Part shown: positions 43,674-52,454 of the stretch, in pieces
Layout: the number at the start of each line of letters is the position of its first letter
Position numbering within the stretch: the stretch's first letter is position 1
DNA from: Prorocentrum cordatum
Taxonomy: Eukaryota; Sar; Dinophyceae; Prorocentrales; Prorocentraceae
Direction of reading: 5' to 3'
Length of the DNA stretch: 64,000 nt
Assembly (NCBI GenBank): GCA_963575745.1
Contig: CAUYUJ010020270.1
Location: 300,001 to 364,000 of the forward strand
Made by a program: the position numbers and the translations under genes
The notes under the pieces: generated by a model
Database searches by the model: none
Told to the model about the DNA's origin: nothing
The model's input: the letters and a program-made list of their open reading frames with translations, nothing else

Positions 43674-43832
43674 TAAAAGCTCGAAGGTCCGCGCGGATTG
43701 CTCGGATCGGCGCCAGACCCTCTCCCTGGCGCGAGGAGCGCGCCAGGGGCGGCGCTGGAGGCGCCTCCAGGGGGGTCCAGCGCGGATCCGAGGAATGCGC
43801 GCGGACGTCCGAGTTTTTATGTTTATATAATT
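43674..43832. mobile_element. T-shaped foldback element, copy 4
   Basis: Left arm AAAGCTCGAAGGTCCGCGCG then GATTGCTCGGATCGGCGC. Right arm GCGCGGATCCGAGGAATGCG then CGCGGACGTCCGAGTTTTTA. Inner palindromes TGGCGCG-AGGAG-CGCGCCA and GGCGGCGC-TGGAG-GCGCCTCC. Like copy 2 it has the CTCGGATC/GATCCGAG form and a GAGTTTTTATGTT right end, so copies 2 and 4 form a subfamily. Confidence 0.85.
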
Positions 43833-43854
43833 CGTCGCTTCCCTACAGAGGGGG

Positions 43855-43930
43855 GGAAAGAGAGAGAGAGAGGGAGAGTGTGAGAGAGAGAGAGAGCGCG
43901 CCAGAGAGAGAGAGAGAAAGAGAAAGCAAC
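43855..43930. repeat. (GA)n tract
   Basis: GAGAGA runs with GTG and CGC interruptions, just right of copy 4 of the T-shaped element. Confidence 0.85.
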
Positions 43931-44054
43931 TGCTGGCGGGCAGATCCCGGCCCACTGCGGGGCGTGTGGCTGGATGGCACCGCCGTGCCTCACGTGTGCA
44001 AAAGCGCAATTCGGAAATCGGGGGGGGCCTCCTGAGGCCCCGCGGAAGGCCGAA

Positions 44055-44140
44055 GGATTCGACGACAACGACGACGAAGACGACGATGACGATGACGATG
44101 ACGATGACATCGTCATCGCCATCGTCATCGCCACTGTCGG
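44055..44140. repeat. Palindromic GAC/GAT and GTC/ATC tract
   Basis: GACGATGACGATGACGATGA immediately followed by CATCGTCATCGCCATCGTCA. The two halves are reverse complements and can form a hairpin of about 30 bp. Confidence 0.8.
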
Positions 44141-44900
44141 GCAATAGCTTACAAAAGCGTTAACCAGGACGAGGGTGCCTCATGATGCTGTTGGCCCAAG
44201 ATTCGTCCTGGGGGTTCTGGTGTTTCTGGCGGCCCTCGACCATTCGCACTCGGACATTCGTCTCCGGCCGCGCAGAAGACCTGGAGAGTGCTGGAAGGTA
44301 CTGGTGTCATTACTTCCCGCACCTCTGATCGATCCTCCCTCCTTCCCTCCGCGCCTCACGTCTTGCCCTCCGAGACAAGAGTGCGCCTATCATTACCGCC
44401 TCAAGAAGATCGGGGTGCACGAGAGGGGGGGGGGGTCGGCACACGAGGGGTGCGCAGCTGGCTTTCCCCACGCCTGGAGCGACCGCGCGTCCCCCGCCCC
44501 AACACCCCCTGTGTCCTCCTGGAGACAGGGCGACGACAACAGTACACCGACACCGAGTTTCGCCTGGGCCCTGCGCACTCCTCATGGCAAGATAATCGGG
44601 GGGCGGCGACGAACCTTCCGACGGAGCGTTCCCATCACCCCCCCCCCACACCACCCCTCAACGTGCGTCCAGAGTTATCACCTTCCCCCCACCTGGCGCA
44701 GGAACTCGAGCTTCAAAACTGCCCACCCCCCCCACCCCCCCAATTACCCCCCGACGGCACGCGCCCATCCCCACCCCCCCTCGAACCCACGGGGGAGGGG
44801 CGGGCGATGAATGCGCCATCCAGAGTGTGCGCCTCCCGGGCCTGGGCAGGACAGCGCGTGCGCCAGCCTCCGGACCCCTGGGACGAGGGGCAACGCTAGG
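44141..44900. other. No gene recognised
   Basis: C-rich region with runs of C up to about eleven and overlapping frames of 200 codons on both strands. No domain or start signal. Confidence 0.35.
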
Positions 44901-44904
44901 GCTA

Positions 44905-45055
44905 GGTCGGGCATGTCCTCCTAAAGGCGGATTTGGGACACAACCATTCAAAAAGAGTCAGAAAAATATCGAAGATGGTCAAGCGATCGTCCCCATACTA
45001 TTTTCAATATATATGTGTGAATTTTCCTCCTGTGAAGGGACGCGCCCGACTCAAC
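44905..45055. mobile_element. MITE-like CGGGCATGTCC element, copy 1
   Basis: Starts GTCGGGCATGTCCTCCT and ends AAGGGACGCGCCCGACTC, an imperfect inverted pair. The centre contains AGCGATCGTCCCCATACTAT then TTTCAATATATATG. Copy 2 at 51,594-51,750 shares both ends and ATCGTCCCCATACTATT. No ORF. Confidence 0.7.
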
Positions 45056-45414
45056 GCTAGGGGGGGCGGGCTAAGGGGGGGGGAAACCATCGCGCCGCCA
45101 TTCGCGATACGTCGCTGGTAGATCTGCGATGGCCTCCCTCCCCGATGGCGACTCCGCACGTTCCGCGGCGGCGACGGCTGGCGGGCTGGCCGCTGGGGGG
45201 CCCACGGCGCCGCCCCACCGGTTCGTGCAAGTGCCCGCCAAGCTCCCGTGCAGCGGAAACTATAGGCCCTGGGCGGCAGACCCCTCCCCCCTGGGGGGTC
45301 CCGCTGTCTCAGGCAGCCGGCCCCCCCCGGGGGAGCCACCCAGCTTTCTGGCGGAGGAGTTTGCCGGCTCCCGACCAAAGATCGCTGGCGCGCGGCAGAC
45401 CCGCGCCGCTGCCC

Positions 45415-45492
45415 GGAGGAGGAGGAGGAGGAGGAGGAGGAGGAGGAGGAGGAGGAGGAGGAGGAGGAGGAGGAGGAGGAGGAGGAGAAGGA
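45415..45492. repeat. (GGA)n microsatellite
   Basis: About 25 GGA triplets, nearly perfect. Confidence 0.95.
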
Positions 45493-45631
45493 GGTCATCG
45501 GGCCCCTATCGACCATCAGTGGGCGATTGGGTGTCGATGCACCTCCCCCCTGAGCCTCTCCCCCTCCCTAACGCTGCCCTGCCTCTGGGTAATAGGATGG
45601 GCCTGGGCAGGATCGGTGCCGGCGCATGCTT

Positions 45632-45815
45632 CGGTGGCAAATCATGGGAGCCTCCCATGCCATCGTGTCAGCTCTTGCGAATCGACGCTAGCCGACGCTA
45701 AAGCGACGCCAATCGACGCGAAGTCGACACCAATCGACGCTAGCCGACGCCACATCGGCGCTCTCCCATCGACTCCTCGAGGCCAATCGACGCTCGTCGA
45801 CGCGAAAGTCAAAAT
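45632..45815 (+). repeat. ATCGACGCTAG minisatellite element, copy 1
   Basis: Starts GGTGGCAAATCATGGGAGCC and TCCCATGCC, then CTCTTGCGAATCGACGCTAG, followed by about ten ATCGACGC/GCCGACGC units and a CATCGACTCC word. The same order of parts is found at 50,583-50,757. Confidence 0.8.
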
Positions 45816-45989
45816 TACGAGGGCACACAGGGCTCCCACAGTTCGCTACCGAAGCATGCCCAGACATCGGCGGCCTCGACGCGGGGGCGCCTGGACCTCT
45901 CGAGCAGGGCCCGGGGCCCGGGCTCGCGGGCCTGGCCGCCTCTCCACGGGCCCGAGGCCGAAGCCGCCAGCTCCACCAGAGGCTGAAGA

Positions 45990-46380
45990 AGAGCCCCTCT
46001 TCTCTGCCGTTTTGTCCCTCTGTTTCTTCCCCTCCTCCTCCTCCTTTTCCCTTCTCTGCCGAAGAAGAGCCTTTTCTTTCGTTCTTTCTCTCTCTCTCTC
46101 TCCCATCTTTCGTCTGTCTATCCCACCCCAGGTCCCTCGGGAGCGGCCAAGAGGGGGGGGGGTCCAAGAGGGGGGCGTGGCCGGCGGCATGTGCGCGGCC
46201 CAGCGGGGGGGGCCCAGGGACGGGATGAAATCAGAAGAGGCGCCATGACATCTGAGGAAACATCATGGCCCCCGCCATGATCTCCCCCCCCCCCCTAGTC
46301 ATCACCCCCCTCTTTTCCACCCCCGGGGTCCTCATCCCGAGAGCGCTCGCTTCGGGCCCTCCTCCCGGGGCCGCGCGCCA
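45990..46380. other. No gene; family D copy 1
   Basis: At 46,130-46,275 the string GGCCAAGAGGGGGGG, CAAGAGGGGGGCGTGG, ATGACATCTGAGGAAACATC resembles 47,420-47,560 (ACGAGGGGGGCGTCC, ATGACATCTGGGGAGACATC). This is a short dispersed repeat with G-run blocks. Confidence 0.55.
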
Positions 46381-46381
46381 G

Positions 46382-46565
46382 GCTGCCACGGACGCGTGGC
46401 CGCCCCGACCTCCTGCGTGCTCGGAGCGGCGCCGAGGAGGACGAGGAGGGGGAGGAGGAGGAGGAGGAGGAGGAGGAGGAGGAGGAGGAGGAGGAGGAGG
46501 AGGAGGAGGAGCTGCCACGGACGCGTGGCCGCCCCGACCTCCTGCGTGCTCGGAGCGGCGCCCGG
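46382..46565. repeat. 55-bp direct repeat flanking a (GGA)n tract
   Basis: GCTGCCACGGACGCGTGGCC followed by GCCCCGACCTCCTGCGTGCT and CGGAGCGGCGCC occurs at about 46,380 and again at about 46,511, with no mismatch seen. The GGA tract of about 70 bases lies between. The arrangement suggests a recent event that copied sequence together with the microsatellite. Confidence 0.85.
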
Positions 46566-46619
46566 GCGTCCGGGTGGCCGTCGCCGCCCGGCGGCGAGGC
46601 CCCTCGGCCCTGAGGTCCT

Positions 46620-46742
46620 GGCCTCCTCCTCCTCCTCCCTCTCCTCCTCCTCCTCCTCCTCCTCCTCCTCCTCTCCTCCTCCTCCTCCTCCTCCTCCTCC
46701 TCCTCCTCCTCCTCCTCCTCCTCCTCCTCCTCCTCCTGACCC
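46620..46742. repeat. (TCC)n microsatellite
   Basis: TCC triplets, pure at 46,672-46,736. They face the GGA tract 110 bases upstream and could pair with it. Confidence 0.95.
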
Positions 46743-47420
46743 CTCGCTGTGGAGAGTGGCGACGCCTGAGACGGCCCCTCCGGGCCCTGGTTCGGGCCCT
46801 GGTACGGGCCATTCTCCCTGAGGCGGCCCCTCTGGGCCCTGGTTCGGGCCCTAGAGGGGCCGTCTCAGGTCGATGTGGCGTGAAGAACGGCGCAAACAAA
46901 TGGGGTCTATAGGGCTCTGGTACAGTAGGGGCCCGACCACAAGAAGCCTTCCACAAGAAACCCAACCCTGAGACCCCAGGACGTCCATTGATTGGTGATG
47001 TGGGAACGTCACGCTTTCCATCGCAAAACTATCGAAACCAAAAAAACAGGGCACCCTGGTGGCAAGCAGGGTGCTTCTTGGCATGGGTCTCCGATGTAGT
47101 GATGTTCTACCATGTTTCATCCCTCGTTTCGCAGCGTCGGATCCCAGGGGGCGAGGGACCTCGTCGCTGGGCGGCGACAGCCACCGTGCGTGCTGTCTGA
47201 TGCGTTTGGTTCGGCCCAGCGCGAGCGCGTTGGCTTTCGCTTGCTTCACCTGTCAGTCTGGCGCGCCATTGCGAGCCAGCGGCGTGGCGGTGGAGCCACT
47301 CGCACGGCAGGCGCTCGACGCGCGTGCTGTGCGCACTGTAAGAGCAATTGCATAGTTATGCAGATCGCTGCATCTCAGGGTCGGAGGGGGACCCCGTGCT
47401 TCGACGGGGGGAGCCCTCCA
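46743..47420. other. No gene recognised
   Basis: GGGCCCTGGTTCGGGCCCT is repeated at about 46,778, 46,792 (variant) and 46,827. The block at 46,915-46,975 matches one at about 27,680-27,745 (CCTTCCACAAGAAACCCAAC against CCTTCCACAGGAAACCCAAC). No domain in the remaining frames. Confidence 0.45.
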
Positions 47421-47790
47421 AAAAGCCCGCGAACGGAGAAGGGGCGTCCACGAGGGGGGCGTCCGAGAGGGGGGGGTCGCAGATCGTGGCCCGAAGCACG
47501 CGAGCGGACAAGAAGAAGGGGTGTCGGGGCAAAATGACATCTGGGGAGACATCGCAGACCCGGCCATGTTATTCGACCCTTACCCCACTGGGTCACCGCC
47601 AGCCCTGGAACCCAGAGGCCGAAATCTAAGACAAGCGCCAGGACTGAGAAAATCTGATCGTCGGACATCTGGACCCTGGGAACCAGGGAGGTCTCGACCC
47701 ATTCCCCAGAGCCGACGTTCCATCCTGAGCTGTTTTTGTCACTACTGGGCCCTGTGAGGCCCCCGCGGGGCCGAACACAGCCAAACACTC
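47420..47790. repeat. Family D copy 2, then family C copy 3
   Basis: 47,420-47,560 is the partner of 46,130-46,275. At 47,690-47,790 TCGACCCATTCCCCAGAGCC, CATCCTGAGCTGTTTTTGTC and GAGGCCCCCGCGGGGCCGAA follow the order of family C. Confidence 0.55.
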
Positions 47791-47999
47791 CGCGTCGTTC
47801 CCCGAGATCCGACGTTGCCATAAAAATACAACATCGCGGAACGTCGCGACGAGAGTCCTAGACCGACCGCATCTACCTGCGGCATTTCTCAAGCCAGGTC
47901 AATCTGAGATGGCTCCGAGGCCCGAGCCTGGACGCACACGGCGGGTGTTAAGACATCGCGGCGCCCCGATCCCAGGATTCCTTTTCGAGCTGCGAGGAT

Positions 48000-48200
48000 G
48001 TCAGGGTGCAGTCGAGGCGTGTCATCAGACCAGGATGCACGTTAAGGATGCAAGGGCCTTGGAAGGCCATGCCGACACCTCTCGAGCTCGAGAGGGGCGC
48101 GGCCAGCGAACGTGGCCGAGGACGAACCGCAGGGTAAGGATGCAAGGGCAACCCTGGAAAACTGCTCATCATAACTGTGCGACTCGACTGCAGCCCCACC
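48000..48200 (+). repeat. Dispersed repeat family A, copy 2
   Basis: Contains TTAAGGATGCAAGGGCCTTG, then CGAGAGGGGCGCGGCCAGCG and AACGTGGCC, then TAAGGATGCAAGGGCAACCC and a GCGACTCGACTGCAG end. The order is as in 60,055-60,225 and, reversed, 1,452-1,640. Confidence 0.7.
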
Positions 48201-48559
48201 CCGCCCTCACCTCGCCATCGCTCGGACGTCTATTCCCCGTGCGTCCTTTCGATGCCGCGCGTGTATTGGTCGCAAGATGATCCAAGATGCTCCTCGATGG
48301 TCCTCGCCGAAGAGACAGTGCACACGTCCGAGCGATGCCGAGCTCTCCCCCCGCGGCCGCCCCCGAATGAACCATCAGGGAGACGCAAGACTCGGGCTCG
48401 AAGCACCCAGGCTGGCATGTGGAGGCCGCGGAGAGCATGACGAAACCAAATCTGAAATTCCACGCGGGCTCCCGTTGCAGACATCTCGGACTGGGAAACC
48501 CAAGACCTCCAGGGATTTGTCGAAAACAGTCGACAAATCCGAGGACTTACGTCCCGGCA

Positions 48560-49085
48560 ATTTCGAGTCACACCTTTTCCGTACCCCTTTCGATCGTAAC
48601 GCGTTGATGAGCACCCGCCCTGGGTGATACATCGGCGACGTCGGCGAGGCATCGCCGCTGTCGGCGTGGAAAACATGGGGCTACACACGCCGCTGCATCA
48701 GCGATGCGGCAAAGAAAGAATCGGCACGATCTAAACAAAAACTTTTGGCGCTCCGCGCGGATTTCCTGGATCTCCTGTCGCGCGGAGCGCGCCGGGGCGG
48801 CGCTGGAGGCGCCGCCAGCGGGGCCCAGCGCGGATCCAAGAAATCCGCGCGGAGCGCCAACAAGTGTATGTTTATGGCGTTCTTTCTTCTTCAATGATCG
48901 TGCCCATTCTTCCTTTGCCGCATCGCCGATGCAGCGGCGATGCGGCGCGATGTGGAGCCCGATGTTCTCCACGCCGACGGCGGCGATGCCTCGCGTATAC
49001 GTCGCCTTTCCTCCCCCCAGGGCGGATCCTCGCTCCAACCAACGCCGTACGATCGAAAGGGGTACGGAAAAGGTGGGACTCGAGC
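48560..49085. repeat. Nested palindrome of about 525 bp
   Basis: The left arm (about 48,565-48,733) and right arm (about 48,892-49,085) are reverse complements with moderate divergence. Left end: CACCTTTTCCGTACCCCTTT and CGATCGTAACGCGTTG. Right end: CGCCGTACGATCGAAAGGGG and TACGGAAAAGGTGGG. Each arm contains a copy of the GCATCGGCGATGC family and the word GCGATGCGGCAAAGAAAG or its partner CTTTGCCGCATCGCCGATG. The centre is copy 5 of the T-shaped element. In effect a foldback sits inside a larger foldback. Confidence 0.85.
48734..48890. mobile_element. T-shaped foldback element, copy 5
   Basis: Left arm AAACAAAAACTTTTGGCGCT then CCGCGCGGATTTCCTGGATC. Right arm GCGCGGATCCAAGAAATCCG then CGCGGAGCGCCAACAAGTG and TATGTTTATGGCG. 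The interior is the shortest of the set: GTCGCGCGGAGCGCGCC then GGGGCGGCGCTGGAGGCGCC. It lies at the exact centre of the 525-bp palindrome. Confidence 0.85.
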
Positions 49086-49495
49086 CACAAGCTCCAGCGA
49101 GCTCGAGCCGTGCGCTTTCCCGCAGCAGAAGGGCGGGCGGGCCGCGCCCGCGGCGGCGCGGCGGCCGCCCGCGGGGAGGGGGGGTCGCGCCCGGCGCGCG
49201 GCGACGCAGGGGCCTGGCAGAGGGGCTGGTCGCCGCGCGGTGGGGCCCTCTCGTTGAGCAGGGACCGACTGTCCCAGCATTCCTATAAGCCTACCACGCA
49301 ATGCCCTTAGAACCCCCAAAAATGCTTTACACGAGCAAAAATCCGTGCTCTGAGAACAGAACCGATGCTCTCAGAACCCCAAAAACGCTCCAATAACAAG
49401 ATAGCGTCCTTGGAACGTGTACCCCATGTGTTAAAACAAGACCGCCCCAGCCAGAACTGTTCGAATAACATATCGTGGAAGCCGCAGAGGTTCTT
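49086..49495. other. No gene recognised
   Basis: GC-rich to about 49,260, then a more A-rich stretch with the repeated word AGAACCSMAAAAAYGCT at about 49,310 and 49,373. No coding signal. Confidence 0.35.
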
Positions 49496-49499
49496 GAAG

Positions 49500-49602
49500 C
49501 ATTATTATTATCATTATTATTATTATTATTATTCTTATTATTATTATTATTATTCTTCTTATTAGTATTGGTATTATTATTATTATCATTATTATTTTGG
49601 GG
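49500..49602. repeat. (ATT)n microsatellite
   Basis: ATTATTATC/ATT triplets with a few CTT and GGT interruptions. It is the only clearly AT-rich triplet array here. Copy 6 of the T-shaped element starts right after it. Confidence 0.95.
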
Positions 49603-49611
49603 GAAAAAAAC

Positions 49612-49790
49612 AGCTAGACATGTAAACTGTTGGCGCTCAGCGCGAATTTCTTGGGTCTGCGCTGGACCCAGCCTCCTTGGCGCGCGGAGTGCGCCAGGGG
49701 CGCCGCCAGAGGCGCCGCCAAGGGGTCCCAACGCAGATCCAAGAAATCCGCTCGGAGCGCAAAAGTTTTGGTTTATGGCGTTTTTCTCAT
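49612..49790. mobile_element. T-shaped foldback element, copy 6
   Basis: Left arm GACATGTAAACTGTTGGCGC then TCAGCGCGAATTTCTTGGGT. Right arm AACGCAGATCCAAGAAATCC then GCTCGGAGCGCAAAAGTTTT and GGTTTATGGCGTTTTT. Inner palindromes TGGCGCG-CGGAG-TGCGCCA and GGCGCCGCCAGAGGCGCCGCC. Confidence 0.85.
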
Positions 49791-49810
49791 TCAAATTATT
49801 TGGTGGGCCC

Positions 49811-49930
49811 CTGGAAATCCCTACCCTTTCTCCAGAACCGGCATTTCATCCTCAATCGTTTGTTGACGGTCCCGAGGCCCGGCGAAGGCTCCCAGGGGCC
49901 GAAATCGACCAAAAACCTTCCGCCCTGATT
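49811..49930 (+). repeat. Dispersed repeat family C, copy 4
   Basis: CAGAACCGGCATTTCATCCT, CAATCGTTTGTTGACGGTCC, CGAGGCCCGGCGAAGGCTCC then CAGGGGCCGAAATCGACC. It starts about 20 bases after copy 6 of the T-shaped element. Confidence 0.75.
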
Positions 49931-50154
49931 CTTTACGACGCGATAGTGCCTGGGAAAGGTTTTTAGAACATTCTTTGGTGGGCCTGAAGGCGAGCCGGGA
50001 CGCTTCGCCACTGCCTGATCCTCGCGCGCGAGGGGTGCGCTGCTGGCCGCCCCCCGCGAAAGGCGCTGCCGGCCCCTGGAGGGGGGCCGCTCCTCGGGCT
50101 GGCAGCGCTGCTGCTGTCGAGCCTCGCGCTTTTGAGGGAGGGTGGGAGAGTGAC

Positions 50155-50560
50155 GGGGAGGAGGAGGAGGAGGAGGAGGAGGAGGAGGAGGAGGAGGAGG
50201 AGGAGGAGGAGGAGAAGGAGGAGGAGGAGGAGGAGGAGGAGGAGGACGAGGAGGACGAGGAGGAGGAGGAGGGAGAAGGAGTTTGAGGAGGAGAGGGAGG
50301 AAGAGGAGACCAGCGTACAAGAGGGTTCGTCCAAGACCACTCTAAGCCCGCCCCTTCGAGGAAGATGGGGGCGCAGGCAAGAGAGGTCGCGCCTCGACAG
50401 AGAGGGAGGAAGAGGAGGAGGAGGAGGAGGAGGAGGCCGCCGACGACGACGAGGAGAAGGAGGAGGAGGAGGAGGAGGGAGGAGGAAGAAGAGGAGGAGG
50501 AGGAGGAGGAGAAGGAGGAGGAGGAGGAGGAGATGGAGGAGGAGAAGGAGGAGGAGGGAG
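50155..50560. repeat. Two (GGA)n microsatellites
   Basis: GGA at 50,155-50,310 and 50,405-50,560, separated by about 95 bases of non-repetitive DNA. Confidence 0.95.
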
Positions 50561-50582
50561 GGACCCCCAAAAAAATCGTTTC

Positions 50583-50757
50583 GGTGGCAACTCATGGGAG
50601 CCTCCCATACCGTCTTGTGGGCCCTTGCGAATCGACGCTGATCGACGCCAATCGACGCGACGCTGATCGACGCTAAAGCGACGCAAATCGACGCTAGCCG
50701 ACGCTAAATCGGCACATCTCATCGACTCCCAAACGCGAATCGACGCTAATCGACATT
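50583..50757 (+). repeat. ATCGACGCTAG minisatellite element, copy 2
   Basis: Starts GGTGGCAACTCATGGGAGCC and TCCCATACC, then CCCTTGCGAATCGACGCTGA and about ten ATCGACGC units. Partner of 45,632-45,815. Both copies begin a little after a GGA tract. Confidence 0.8.
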
Positions 50758-50899
50758 GATCTCGGAATTAAGGAAGAACTCCCAGGAGGCTCCAGGAAAC
50801 CTCCGAAGCCCCAGGACCAGGATGCCTCCCCCCCCCGTGAGGCCCCAGGAGGCCCCAGGAGCACTCAAGATGATATCTCGTCCTGGCCGATCGAAAATC

Positions 50900-51070
50900 A
50901 CGACAGCGGGGGGTCGCATGTTTCTGCCTCCGGGGGCCCTCACAGGGCCTCGGGACCGTCAAAAAGCAACTCAGGACGAAAAGCCGGTCCCAGGGAATGA
51001 GTCTCGACATCTGGTAGCCGATGTTACGAACAAAGAACACGACGTCGGGGGTCTGGGGGCCCAGGTCATT
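50900..51070 (-). repeat. Dispersed repeat family C, long copy (minus)
   Basis: GGGCCTCGGGACCGTCAAAA, AGCAACTCAGGACGAAAAGC, CGGTCCCAGGGAATGAGTCT and then GTTACGAACAAAGAACACGA and CGTCGGGGGTCTGGGGGCC. The reverse complement of the same order is found at 52,455-52,610, so the full unit is about 160-170 bp. Confidence 0.8.
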
Positions 51071-51089
51071 GGATACCGTTTATTTTTGG

Positions 51090-51590
51090 CTGCGATCGGT
51101 AGCGACAGATCGGCACTGAAAATCGGCCGCGACCGATCCCCGAATATGAGGCGAAACCAGTAGCGACCGTTTTCGTCGTTCGCGACCACACAATTCGAAG
51201 ATCCAATGATCAGGGGAGGGGGTGAGGCAGGCTCGAGAGAGGCTCGAACCTTGAGGCGTTTCGACGTGCTCGGGCGTCTTCGCGCGTTCCGGAAAGCCGC
51301 CTGCAACCTCGGGGTGCTTCTCAGCAGCTGCGCCTCGCCGAGAGCCTTCTGCTGGGGGTGCCTCGATCGCCCCTAAGTGGCCACCAGAGGCCCGAGCTAT
51401 GGCACGAAAAGGTCGCGGACAATCTTCGTGCCCACGGGGGCCCTTGACCGGCCCCGGGACTGTCCACAAAACGGCCCGGGCTGAACAGCTGGTCCAGGGT
51501 CGAGGGGGAAGGAAGGGGGAGCGTTGGCACGAGGGCAGCAGGTCCCGGAAGAAATGGTCCCCGCACGAGTACCCGTCGGTCGGAAGACAG
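51090..51590. other. Family C relic, no gene seen
   Basis: GGTAGCGACAGATCGG and GGCCGCGACCGATCC belong to the GGTCGCGACC family. At 51,405-51,510 GGCCCTTGACCGGCCCCGGG and ACTGTCCACAAAACGG look like a diverged minus-strand family C copy. Overlapping frames show no domain. Confidence 0.4.
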
Positions 51591-51593
51591 TGT

Positions 51594-51750
51594 AGGCCGG
51601 GCATGTCCTCCTCCAAGCGGATCTTGGAAGGAAGCCACACAAATTGCAGACAACATGTTCAAACATTGTCAAAATAGTGAAAAATCGTCCCCATACTATT
51701 GTTGGCGTATGTTTGAACATCCCGACTGTAGAGGAACATGCCCGACTTCA
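51594..51750. mobile_element. MITE-like CGGGCATGTCC element, copy 2
   Basis: Ends AGGCCGGGCATGTCCTCC and GAGGAACATGCCCGACTTC pair. A second inner pair is CATGTTCAAACATTGTCAAA then ATAGT, against ACTATTGTTGGCGTATGTTT then GAACAT. The whole element can therefore fold as a long interrupted hairpin with ATCGTCCCC in the loop. Confidence 0.75.
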
Positions 51751-52030
51751 AAGAAGTTGGCAGAACCGTGAAGTAGGAGGGCGTTGGAAGTAGATCGGGT
51801 CTCCGCCCGCCCCCTGAAGACGGAGGGAGAAAGGAAACCACTCGATCCTGGAAGCAGGAGGGCGCTTGAGGCAGATCGGAATCTGAGACTCCAGAAATGC
51901 CTGCCTCCAACGACCGACGCGTGTTCCTCGCCGCTCTCGGGGGCCCCAGGGCCGCCCCCGAACGAGGCCCAGGAGGAAGACCTGAGCCGGGGGAGAGTCC
52001 CAGGGTGCAGGACCTGGACCCGTGTTGATG

Positions 52031-52170
52031 GGCCTGTTTTCCACCACCACCACCATAAGTTCGAGGGGGAAGAAGGAGGACGAGGAGGAGGAGGACGGAA
52101 AGGAGGAGGAGGAGGTGGAGGAGGACCCCCTCCCCCTACAACTTATGGTGGTGGTGGTGGAAAACAGGCC
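52031..52170. repeat. Perfect 31-bp inverted repeat around (GGA)n
   Basis: The left arm at 52,031-52,061 (GGCCTGTTTTCCACC, three CAC-type triplets, ATAAGTT) is matched base for base by its reverse complement at 52,140-52,170. Between them lie a GGA tract of about 45 bases and short flanks. Perfect identity over 31 bases points to a recent origin or to active maintenance. Confidence 0.95.
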
Positions 52171-52229
52171 GATCACGTGTCCCACAGGACCCCTCTCTCC
52201 TTCACTCGGTGGCGAGCGCGGGGGGAGAG

Positions 52230-52380
52230 TGAGAAGGGGGAAGGCCTTCTCAGAGAGCAGTGGGACGTCGCAGAAGCCCTCCAGCCTTCTGAGAAGTTCT
52301 CCTCGGGGGAAGGCTTAGAAAGCGGCTCTGAAGGCTGGGGGGGGCTTCCAAGCCTTCTGAGAAGGCCGGCCCCTGCTCAC
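52230..52380. repeat. GCCTTCTGAGAAG palindromic words
   Basis: AGCCTTCTGAGAAG occurs at 52,282 and 52,352, with diverged versions near 52,241 and 52,305. Each is itself a near-palindrome. Confidence 0.7.
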
Positions 52381-52454
52381 TTACCCCCCAGGCTCGCCCC
52401 CGACTCAGGGCGACACGGGGAGGGGGAGGGCGGAGGACGCCATGCAGAGCCACC

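Noticed and set aside
48734-48890. T-shaped element as an integrated parvovirus end
   Set aside because: Only the general three-way-junction shape is similar. No viral gene lies nearby and the element is repeated alone seven times.
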